Source of the DNA: an uncultured Neomegalonema sp.
GTDB lineage: Bacteria > Pseudomonadota > Alphaproteobacteria > Rhodobacterales > Rhodobacteraceae
Assembly (NCBI GenBank): GCA_937928005.1
Contig: CALFVD010000004.1
Span: 1-48,170 of the forward strand
Reading direction: 5' to 3'
DNA: 48,170 bases
In this document: piece after piece, positions 16,700 through 24,059 of the stretch
How positions within the stretch are numbered: position 1 is the stretch's first letter
Layout of the letters: the number at the start of each line of letters is the position of its first letter
Translations under genes and position numbers: made by a program
Notes under the pieces: model-generated
What the model saw: only the letters and a program-made list of their open reading frames with translations
What the model was told of the DNA's origin: nothing
The model's database searches: none

Positions 16700-17491
16700 T
16701 TATTTCCGGCGGCGGCTTAGGCCAAAACCCGCAAGCCCCATCAGGATCAGCGCCAAACCACCCGGAGCGGGAACCGAACCGCCACCACCCGGAGTAGGAG
16801 CCGTGCCACCCGGAATGGGAGTGGAACCACTATTCCCGGTAGGGGCGGTGCCTGCTGCACAATAATATGCCGTTAGCCTGTCACAGACAGAATTGTCACG
16901 ACCAAGCGTCGTTTCAAATGCGCTGTCGAGCCACATCTGGCTATCAAAGCCAAAGTTAGAGATCGAACCATCGGCATTGTAAGTGATATCGGTCCCAGCG
17001 GTCTGGTGGAACCAGATGCCCGCCTGTTCCCCTAGCTGAACCCCGTCCCAATCGGCATCAGAAAACGCGCTATTGATCGCGCCAACATCAATCGAGAACA
17101 TGGTCATGTCATACCCATACCGATCATGCTTTCCACCATCGACAAAAGCGTTGTCAAATGTACCGAGCAACGTACCGTTGCGATAGCTGTTGGGGTTGTT
17201 CCGACCGTTATAGTTATAGGCGGTGATGCGGTTCGTCTCCCGATCACCATATAGTACAGCATATTCATTCGCGTTGGTCTTAGGGTTCATACCGCTAGAG
17301 ACGACCAGCCAGAAACCATCCTTCGTACCATCGTCCTTGAACTTCATCGAATACGTCTGGTTCACATCGTCATACGAGTTCCAAACGCCATCATCATGGT
17401 AATCAATCGAGAAGATCGTTGCGGAAGCCGTATTGACGGTCAGAAGCGTTGCGAGGGAAAATGCAACGGCGGTCATTGTTTTGCGGGTCAT
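16700..17491 (-). CDS. PEP-CTERM-type sorted exported protein
   Basis: A 263-residue protein with a signal peptide (MTRKTMTAVAFSLATLLT onward, ending SASA) and a C-terminal sorting signal: a short VPAPGG motif, a hydrophobic helix (LALILMGLAGFGL) and the basic end SRRRK. This is the tripartite PEP-CTERM form cut by an exosortase. The sorting signal is preceded by a glycine/proline/threonine linker. The mature domain, rich in Tyr, Asn and Asp, probably is a surface or extracellular domain of unknown function. ATG 17491 has GGAG upstream. No exosortase gene is in the window. Confidence 0.82.
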   Translation of the reverse strand: MTRKTMTAVAFSLATLLTVNTASATIFSIDYHDDGVWNSYDDVNQTYSMKFKDDGTKDGFWLVVSSGMNPKTNANEYAVLYGDRETNRITAYNYNGRNNPNSYRNGTLLGTFDNAFVDGGKHDRYGYDMTMFSIDVGAINSAFSDADWDGVQLGEQAGIWFHQTAGTDITYNADGSISNFGFDSQMWLDSAFETTLGRDNSVCDRLTAYYCAAGTAPTGNSGSTPIPGGTAPTPGGGGSVPAPGGLALILMGLAGFGLSRRRK

Positions 17492-17743
17492 TGTTCGTGT
17501 CTCCAGTATGTGTGGTTTTGTCTGCGTATGCACCGATATGAGCAATAGACACGCCAAATCTTGAAAAACATAAAATTTGCAAATAATTACAGTGATTTAT
17601 ATAGTTTTAACTTTTGGTTAATCACGATCACGCTCCCGTGATGGGCCTTTCCGGCACAATGCGCCACCCAGAACAGGACAGATGTATCATCCATAGAAAA
17701 TCGCGATATCGCCGGGATTAAGAACCGGTAAAATCGTCGGGGT

Positions 17744-18493
17744 TCACCTCATCGCCCGGTGAAATCGACCCCGTTCGCCGCGCATCTCTAGCAGCGTCAG
17801 CACCCCGGTATCGTAGCATCCACTATCTACACCGATCCGATGGTGATCGACCCCGAACGCATAGGGCGTATGCCCATGCACCACCACACAGCCGAACGGC
17901 CATTCCCCATCCGCACAATCCAGAAACGGCCCGCGCACCCACATCAGGTCACGCGCCCCCTGCTCCGCCATCTCACGCTGCGGGTTCAGCCCCGCATGGG
18001 CGAAGACAATATCCCCCTCGCGGTGCCGCAAAACCGTCGAACGCAGAAAATCTGCACGCGCCTCCCCTAGCGCCGCCCGCAAAGCCGCCCCTCGCGCTTC
18101 TGGTGACAATGCCGGATCAACGCCGAGATCATCGAACGTGCTTTCCCCGCCATAGGTCAGCCAGTTATCGAAGGTGTCGGTCGAAACCCCGCCTTCCAGC
18201 CCCGCCCCATCGATCAGATATTGGTCGTGATTGCCGCGCAGGGCGACCACCTCTAGCTCCGCAATCCCCGGCCCAGCGGCAACCATCGACAGCGCCCCCG
18301 GTGAATCCCGCCCCCGGTCGACATAATCACCCAAATAGACCAGCAGCCCCGGCTCCCGCACCATATCGCGCAAGAACCGATGCAGCGCCTCTAACTGCTC
18401 AATGCAGCCATGCACATCCCCGATCGCCCAAAGGGGCCGCGCCGCCACAATCCCACGCGGCATGTCAAACCATTCATCGGTTCGCACATCCAT
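17744..18493 (-). CDS. Metallophosphoesterase (PPP-type serine/threonine phosphatase fold)
   Basis: A 249-residue cytoplasmic protein with all metal-binding motifs of the PPP phosphatase family: GDVHG (D26, H28), GDYVDRG (D56), RGNHD (N88, H89), then FAHAGL and VHGHTP. Bacterial members act on phosphoproteins or on small phosphorylated nucleotides such as Ap4A; the choice cannot be read here. It is the last gene of the ftsE-to-phosphatase run, with three bases between it and the upstream LysE gene. Start codon uncertain: ATG 18493 or 18463, neither with a clear ribosome site. Confidence 0.88.
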   Translation of the reverse strand: MDVRTDEWFDMPRGIVAARPLWAIGDVHGCIEQLEALHRFLRDMVREPGLLVYLGDYVDRGRDSPGALSMVAAGPGIAELEVVALRGNHDQYLIDGAGLEGGVSTDTFDNWLTYGGESTFDDLGVDPALSPEARGAALRAALGEARADFLRSTVLRHREGDIVFAHAGLNPQREMAEQGARDLMWVRGPFLDCADGEWPFGCVVVHGHTPYAFGVDHHRIGVDSGCYDTGVLTLLEMRGERGRFHRAMR

Positions 18494-18496
18494 ATA

Positions 18497-19129
18497 TCAG
18501 GGCCGTATCGTCGCGAGTTTCACACCAAAACCAACGAACACGATTCCGGTAACACCCTTGAGCCACCGCTGAAAACGATCCCCCCGCGCCGCCTGCGCAA
18601 GCTGCGAGAACAGCAACACCATCATAGCGAACCACGCAAAGTTCAGCATTGAATGGACGAAAACCAATAGGAACGACGCCCCAATCGCTCCATCCGCCTG
18701 CGAAATAAACTGCGGAAACGCCGCCAGATAGAACATCGACGTCTTTGGGTTCAGCACATTGGTCAAAAACCCCTCGATAAAGGCCGCACACAACGTTTGC
18801 CGTTCCCGCGCCGGAGTGATGGCCACGGCCATCGCCGCCCCTCTGACAGCGTCACGCAACGCTTTGAATCCGATCCAGCACAGATAGCCCGCCCCCAGCA
18901 TCTTCACCACAAAGAACGCCTGCGCCGATTGCACGAGAATCAACGAAATCCCCAAAATCGAGAGCGTGCCGTGGACATAAAACGCGGCGAGGAATCCAAA
19001 GACATTCGCAAACCCCGCTGCCTTGCCAGAAGTCGGCACCGTCTTGGCAACCAACACACCATTCGGTCCGGGCGACATGACCAGTAGCGATGCGATCAGG
19101 GCAAAGCTCAGAAGCGTGTCGATATCCAT
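18497..19129 (-). CDS. LysE/RhtB-family amino-acid exporter
   Basis: A 210-residue inner-membrane protein with about six hydrophobic segments and the family hallmark SPGPN near residue 21, followed later by NVLNPKTSMFYLAAFPQF. LysE/RhtB proteins export amino acids or their derivatives by proton antiport. The ATG at 19129 overlaps the tspO stop by one base (TGATG), so the longer frame to 19180 is unlikely. Confidence 0.9.
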   Translation of the reverse strand: MDIDTLLSFALIASLLVMSPGPNGVLVAKTVPTSGKAAGFANVFGFLAAFYVHGTLSILGISLILVQSAQAFFVVKMLGAGYLCWIGFKALRDAVRGAAMAVAITPARERQTLCAAFIEGFLTNVLNPKTSMFYLAAFPQFISQADGAIGASFLLVFVHSMLNFAWFAMMVLLFSQLAQAARGDRFQRWLKGVTGIVFVGFGVKLATIRP

Positions 19130-19620
19130 CAGTTCAGCCACCACACCATGAAATTCAGATAGGCCGCGAATCCGACCCACATTATATACGGCACCGTCAG
19201 CCAGAACGCGGGGCGAGACACCTCATGGTATTTCTTCGCCATCGCCACGATCAACAGCCAGAACGGTACGACGACGATCAATCCGCCCAACGGCGATTGC
19301 ATCCCAAAGAACACCATCGACCACAGCATATTGAACACGAGCTGCACGAAATAGAGCCATAGCCCTCGCTTCACCGCCTTAGGCTCGCGCCATCCCTCGC
19401 GCCAGACCAGCCACGCCGCAATCCCCATCATCAGGAACAACGCGGTCCACGCGATGGGAAACGCAGCATTCGGCGGATTCAGCGCCGATTTCTCAAGCGT
19501 CGGATACCAATCCTCCAACGCACTCTGCGTCGCCGCCCCGCCCACGCCTCCAATCAGAAACGCAAATCCGACGAAGACGCCCAGCGTGATCCCGCTCTTT
19601 ACGCCTTCTGAGGCTGCCAT
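19129..19620 (-). CDS. tspO: TspO/MBR family tryptophan-rich sensory protein
   Basis: A 163-residue integral membrane protein with five hydrophobic segments. Family motifs are LNPPNAAFPIAW, QLVFNMLWSMVFFGM and VPYIMWVGFAAYLNF. TspO binds porphyrins and, in Rhodobacter, modulates photosynthesis-gene expression in response to oxygen; this is known for the family and not shown here. The gene overlaps the upstream acyltransferase gene by 22 bases and the downstream lysE-like gene by one. Confidence 0.9.
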   Translation of the reverse strand: MAASEGVKSGITLGVFVGFAFLIGGVGGAATQSALEDWYPTLEKSALNPPNAAFPIAWTALFLMMGIAAWLVWREGWREPKAVKRGLWLYFVQLVFNMLWSMVFFGMQSPLGGLIVVVPFWLLIVAMAKKYHEVSRPAFWLTVPYIMWVGFAAYLNFMVWWLN

Positions 19621-20354
19621 TTGATGCCCTCGCCCTTGGCTGCCGCCTCGGCATATAACGCCTCACAGGCGGTTTCGATCTGCCCGCCGACTCCCTCAAG
19701 AAACGGTTCCGCCGCCAATCCTTTCTCGATTGGGTCGAGGAATTCCAGCACCATCGTACCGGGTGGCCGCAAAAAGCTGCCCTTACCCCAGAAAAGCCCC
19801 GTATTCAGCGCCACGGGAATGCAGGGCAAATGCGCAAACGTCTCGTATAGCCGCCACGAGCCGACTTTCCAGGGCCGCTCTACCCCCGGCGGCGTGCGGG
19901 TGCCTTGTGCAAAGATAGTGATCTGCCCCGGCTTAGCCTCATGTTCGGCGAGGAATTGGCGCGTCATCGACGCCACCGCCGAGCCGCCCTTGCCCCGATG
20001 CACCGAGACAGTGCCGATCCGCATCGCATACCAGCCAAGGAACGGCGTCCAGCGCAATTCCTGCTTCATCACGAATTTCACCTGCGGCAGCGCGACCATG
20101 AACATCATCATATCAATGAAAGATTGGTGCTTGCTGATAAGCAGAGCGGGTTCCGTCGGTATCGTCCCGCGCACCTCCCATTTCAGGCCGAGCAGGTGGC
20201 GCGCAACCCACAGGACATGGCGCGAATATGCTTTCATCACCCAATACCCGCCCGCGCGCGAGGTCAGGCCGATGGGTGATAGGCCGATGCCGTAAATCGC
20301 CATCGAAATATAGACCCAGATATTGAAGATCAGCGACCGGATGAACAGCATCAT
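19599..20354 (-). CDS. 1-acyl-sn-glycerol-3-phosphate acyltransferase (PlsC family)
   Basis: A 251-residue membrane-associated enzyme that would acylate lysophosphatidic acid or a related lysolipid. The HX4D catalytic motif is HQSFID (H76, D81), and the second PlsC motif appears as FAQGTRTPPG, where EGTR is more common. One hydrophobic N-terminal helix anchors it. ATG 20354 overlaps the ftsX stop by four bases (ATGA). The placement directly after ftsEX is common in this group of bacteria and links division with membrane synthesis only by position. Confidence 0.9.
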   Translation of the reverse strand: MMLFIRSLIFNIWVYISMAIYGIGLSPIGLTSRAGGYWVMKAYSRHVLWVARHLLGLKWEVRGTIPTEPALLISKHQSFIDMMMFMVALPQVKFVMKQELRWTPFLGWYAMRIGTVSVHRGKGGSAVASMTRQFLAEHEAKPGQITIFAQGTRTPPGVERPWKVGSWRLYETFAHLPCIPVALNTGLFWGKGSFLRPPGTMVLEFLDPIEKGLAAEPFLEGVGGQIETACEALYAEAAAKGEGIKWQPQKA

Positions 20355-21226
20355 GCCCGCCGCCTCAGCGTCGCCATTACCGCCAACCGCGCCGCCAACA
20401 GCGCGATTACACCACAGACGACCACGATCCCAACCCATACGAACGGCCAGTAATAGGGTGCCTCCAGCATCGGCAAAGCCGAGCGCACGCTCGCCAGCGT
20501 GTCAAGACCAACAAAAGCCGCCAGCGCCAACCCCGACCCAATCAATCCACCAATTGCGCCCAGCCAGAAGAACCGCTTCTGGTACAGCCCCGCGACGAAA
20601 CGATCCTCGGCCCCGGCCATACGCAACGCGCCGATGGTCCCTTGATGCGCGCTCATCGCAATGGAAACGACAACGAAAACCGCCGCCATAATCGCCACCA
20701 CGGTCAGACCTACGGCCCAGTAAGACAAGTTTGCAATGGCATGGGCCGCCTTGGCCGCCCGGTTACGCCACCGGCCATGGTCGTCATAGATTGCGCCCGT
20801 CGACGCTCCGTCCAGCCGCGCCTGAATCACCGATGGGTCTGGCTCGTTCAGACCATCAAGGGTCACGGCGACAATACTTGGCGCGGGCAATTCGCCCAGT
20901 TCCGGCGCTCCCCCAAACCACGGCGTCAACAGATCGGCCACATCCTTCTCGCTCAGGGGCCGCGCATCCTCGATCCCATCCGCATCACGCAAGATATCCA
21001 GCACCAGCGATATCCGCCGCGCGCGGTCATCCTCTCCCCCCGGTATCCGCACCGTGGCGGCCCCGGCCAACCCTTCGGTCCACGTCCCCGCAATCCGCGT
21101 CGTGCCCAGCGCGCCAGCCAGCGAGAAACAGGCCAGAAACGCCATCGCCGCGATCAACAGCACCATCATAAGCCCGCTTGCGGTGGTGAAGGGGATCAGT
21201 GCGCTTTTTCGTCCCAATGCACTCAT
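20351..21226 (-). CDS. ftsX: Cell division protein FtsX
   Basis: A 291-residue permease-like subunit of the FtsEX complex, which links cytokinesis to peptidoglycan hydrolase activation. One membrane helix near the N-terminus (about 16-38), an extracytoplasmic loop of about 130 residues (TRIAGTWTEGLAG onward), and three C-terminal helices fit the FtsX topology. The sequence is divergent, as usual for alphaproteobacterial FtsX. ATG 21226 overlaps the ftsE stop (ATGA). The periplasmic hydrolase partner is not evident nearby. Confidence 0.9.
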   Translation of the reverse strand: MSALGRKSALIPFTTASGLMMVLLIAAMAFLACFSLAGALGTTRIAGTWTEGLAGAATVRIPGGEDDRARRISLVLDILRDADGIEDARPLSEKDVADLLTPWFGGAPELGELPAPSIVAVTLDGLNEPDPSVIQARLDGASTGAIYDDHGRWRNRAAKAAHAIANLSYWAVGLTVVAIMAAVFVVVSIAMSAHQGTIGALRMAGAEDRFVAGLYQKRFFWLGAIGGLIGSGLALAAFVGLDTLASVRSALPMLEAPYYWPFVWVGIVVVCGVIALLAARLAVMATLRRRA

Positions 21227-21894
21227 GCCGCCCGTCCCATCCCGTCATCCACGGTGCCACCACGCAACGTTGTGATCGGCAACTTGTATCGCTCGATCAT
21301 CGGCACATCATGGCTGGCCAGCAAGATCGTCTTGCCCAGCCGGTTCATCTCCACGAACAACGCCATGATCCGCTCGGACATTGCCGGATCGACGCTGCCG
21401 GTCGGTTCATCGGCAAGAATGATATCCGGCGAAGCAACGACCGCCCTCGCAATCGCCACGCGCTGTTTCTCACCACCCGATAACTCAGGCGGGCGCACAT
21501 CCATCTTATCGCCCAAGCCGACCCACTGTAGCATTTCGGTCACATTATCCCGATACGCCATCTCGCGCGCACCCGCCACGATCAGCGGTAACGCAACATT
21601 CTCGGCGGCGGTCAGGTGGTCGAGCAATCGGAAATCCTGAAACACCACCCCAATTCGGCGGCGAAACCATGCGATTTCGTCACGGGTGAGCGTGGTCACG
21701 TCACGCCCAAAAAGCGAGATACGCCCGGAGGTTGGCTTCTCATCGAGATATAGCAACCGCAGCAGCGAAGACTTGCCCGCCCCGGACGCCCCGGTGATGA
21801 ACTGGAACGACCCGGCGGGTATCTCCAGATTCACGCTTTGCAGCACCTCAGCACCGCGATTGTAGCGGAATCCAACATTCTCGAACAGAATCAA
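21223..21894 (-). CDS. ftsE: Cell division ATP-binding protein FtsE
   Basis: A 223-residue ABC ATPase: Walker A GASGAGKSS, Q-loop VFQDFRLL, signature LSGGEKQR, Walker B IILADEPTG, and H-loop ASHD. The start I choose is a TTG at 21894, which has a GGGAG site seven bases upstream and yields the canonical N-terminus M-I-L-F-E-N-V-G-F-R-Y. An ATG at 21918 is in frame but would add eight atypical residues and has no ribosome site. Divergent from the zinc-ribbon gene at 22064, so both promoters lie in 21895-22063. Confidence 0.9.
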   Translation of the reverse strand: MILFENVGFRYNRGAEVLQSVNLEIPAGSFQFITGASGAGKSSLLRLLYLDEKPTSGRISLFGRDVTTLTRDEIAWFRRRIGVVFQDFRLLDHLTAAENVALPLIVAGAREMAYRDNVTEMLQWVGLGDKMDVRPPELSGGEKQRVAIARAVVASPDIILADEPTGSVDPAMSERIMALFVEMNRLGKTILLASHDVPMIERYKLPITTLRGGTVDDGMGRAA

Positions 21895-22063
21895 AGCGTC
21901 GCTCCCAAGCCATACCAATCGATACGATGCGCAACTTCGCAGAGCAAAGGGCTTGCGACAAGGTTTCCATGACCGTTAATGTAATTTCATATGACCCATT
22001 TTGATACAGGTCGTGCCGAGGTGGTCACAAGATCGCCTACCGGACCGGGCTGCGGAGACGAGA

Positions 22064-22864
22064 ATGTCCCAGAGCATCGTGCTGAATTGCCCCAACTGTG
22101 CCACACGGTTCAGCGCACCGGCTGAAAAGTTCATTCCCAATGGACGACAGGTGCGCTGCTCGAATTGCCAGCACACATGGTTCCACGCCGCCCCTACGGT
22201 TTCGCACGCAACGACACTGAAGGGCGGCGCGACCGTCAGTACCAAGGGTGCCACCACCGCAACGGCAACGGCCATGACCACCGCAACAGAAGCCACCGCC
22301 GCCACGGCGACAAATGTCATAGCGGCGGCACCGGAAAGCCAAACCATTCGCGATGAGATCGCCGAGCGTGAGCGGCAGCGCGGCGGCGGCTTTTTCTCAT
22401 GGCTACTCTGGGCTTTGGCCCTCTTTCTACTTGCCGCAATCCTCGCTTATATCTTCCGCGAACCGCTCAAGCGCGCCGCCCCCTCTCTCGCCCCCTATAT
22501 CGAGCAATATACAACCCGCGTCGATACCACCGCCCAACGGCTCGTGGGCACCGGTAAACCCGCCCCTGTTCTGATCCCCAGCAATATTCGCTACGATCTC
22601 AAAGGGTATGACGAGGGCGAAGAAGGCGAGAAAGCCATGCTGGTTGAAGCACAGCTCAAAAATATCGGCGATGAGGAACTACCCGCCCCCCAACTGCGCG
22701 TGCGCATCGTCGATGCGGATAACGAACAACTGCACGGTACGGTAATCGGCCCCGAAGACATGGACGCCATGACAATCAAGCCGGGCGAAAGCACCCGCTA
22801 TTTCGTCCGCATCCCCGAACCTCCGGTCGATTTCGACCGCGTGCTGGTTGATTTAGAGGAATAA
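22064..22864 (+). CDS. MJ0042-type zinc-ribbon membrane protein
   Basis: A 266-residue protein with an N-terminal zinc ribbon (C9, C12, C32, C35 in CPNC and CSNC), an Ala/Thr-rich linker (about 48-90), a single membrane helix (about 107-127, SWLLWALALFLLAAILAYIF) and a C-terminal extracytoplasmic domain of about 130 residues with beta strands. ATG 22064 has GGAGA ahead. The family often stands next to ftsE in alphaproteobacteria, as here; the role is unknown, possibly sensing or assembly at the envelope. Confidence 0.85.
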   Translation: MSQSIVLNCPNCATRFSAPAEKFIPNGRQVRCSNCQHTWFHAAPTVSHATTLKGGATVSTKGATTATATAMTTATEATAATATNVIAAAPESQTIRDEIAERERQRGGGFFSWLLWALALFLLAAILAYIFREPLKRAAPSLAPYIEQYTTRVDTTAQRLVGTGKPAPVLIPSNIRYDLKGYDEGEEGEKAMLVEAQLKNIGDEELPAPQLRVRIVDADNEQLHGTVIGPEDMDAMTIKPGESTRYFVRIPEPPVDFDRVLVDLEE

Positions 22865-22867
22865 CCC

Positions 22868-24019
22868 TCAAGCGCGGCCCAGTAGGTCGCGCGCAATCCG
22901 CTCGAATATGGCCGTGCCAACCGGGATCAGGTCATCCGGGAAGTCATAATCGGGATTATGCAGCGCCGCATAGTCTTCCCCCGGCCCCAAGCACAGCATC
23001 GCCGCCTTGGCCGTCCATCCAAAAACGCCAAAATCCTCTGATGCCCGCATCGGTAGACCGTCACTGCCATTCTCGACACCGATAGCGGTCATCGCCGCAA
23101 TCGCGATATCCGTGGCGTCGGGATCGTTGATCGAGGCTGCGAAATCGTCACAAACATCGAAAGTGATCTCCAACCCGGCTTCCCTAGCCGCCGCTATCGC
23201 CAACGCGCGGGCATCCCCGGCGATACCTTCCATCGCGTCATCGCGTGCCGTACGCAGGGTCGCATGAATCACTGCCTCCCCCGGCGCAATCCCAAAGGTC
23301 GGCTCCCCAATCCGAACATGGGTGATGGTCACGAGCCGGAAATCATCACCCAGCGCGCCACCATTCCCCAGCGCGTCAAGCACCGGGATCAGCTTGGCAA
23401 CGGCCTGCGCGGGCGAGACACCATCCTCAGGGTCCGCCGCATGGGCCGTCTTCCCGGTCAGCCGGATTGCCAGCCCTTGCGACGCACAATTAACCAGCCC
23501 CTTACGAATGGACACATACCCGAAAGGACGCCCCGGTTCGATATGGATCGCGAAGGCCCAATCCGCCCGAATATCGGCATAGGCGGGATCAGCCACAACC
23601 GCCCGCGCGCCGCTGCCATCTTCTTCGGCGGGCTGGAACATCAGCACCACACGCCCCCACGCAACGGGATGGCGCGCAATCAATCGGCCCAGCCCCAGCA
23701 GCATCGTCATATGGCCGTCATGCCCGCACAGATGCCCTTTGCCCGGCACTTCAGACACCCATGGCATATCGGATTTTTCCTGAATGGGCAGGGCATCGAG
23801 TTCGGCCCGGAACAGGACGGTCGGGCCATCCACGCCACTGTCGAACACGGCGGCGACTCCATGGCCACCCAAATCGGTCACGATCCGCGACGGTGACAGC
23901 GGTTCCAACGCCCCAACGATTGCACGCGCCGTCTCCACCTCCTCCCCGGAGATTTCAGGGCGTCGATGCAGCGCGCGGCGAAACCCGGTCAATTCCACCA
24001 AATCGGAATTCGTCAGCAC
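22868..24019 (-). CDS. M20-family amidohydrolase (hippurate hydrolase/IAA-amino acid hydrolase type)
   Basis: A 383-residue zinc peptidase-like amidohydrolase. Typical segments are RALHRRPEISGEE, RAELDALPIQE, HLCGHDGHMTMLLG (metal ligands), FQPAEEDGSGA and, at the end, ASEDFGVF and LHNPDYDFPD. It removes acyl or amino groups from N-acylated amino acids or similar amides. Translation almost surely starts at GTG 24019, because AAGGAGG lies nine bases ahead; the ATG at 24205 would overlap the upstream gene by almost 150 bases. It is the last gene of the lptM-lysA-DUF4175 run, 40 bp after it. Confidence 0.88.
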   Translation of the reverse strand: MLTNSDLVELTGFRRALHRRPEISGEEVETARAIVGALEPLSPSRIVTDLGGHGVAAVFDSGVDGPTVLFRAELDALPIQEKSDMPWVSEVPGKGHLCGHDGHMTMLLGLGRLIARHPVAWGRVVLMFQPAEEDGSGARAVVADPAYADIRADWAFAIHIEPGRPFGYVSIRKGLVNCASQGLAIRLTGKTAHAADPEDGVSPAQAVAKLIPVLDALGNGGALGDDFRLVTITHVRIGEPTFGIAPGEAVIHATLRTARDDAMEGIAGDARALAIAAAREAGLEITFDVCDDFAASINDPDATDIAIAAMTAIGVENGSDGLPMRASEDFGVFGWTAKAAMLCLGPGEDYAALHNPDYDFPDDLIPVGTAIFERIARDLLGRA

Positions 24020-24059
24020 GTTACCGGCCCTCCTTGGCGGCGGCGATACATTGGGGTCG

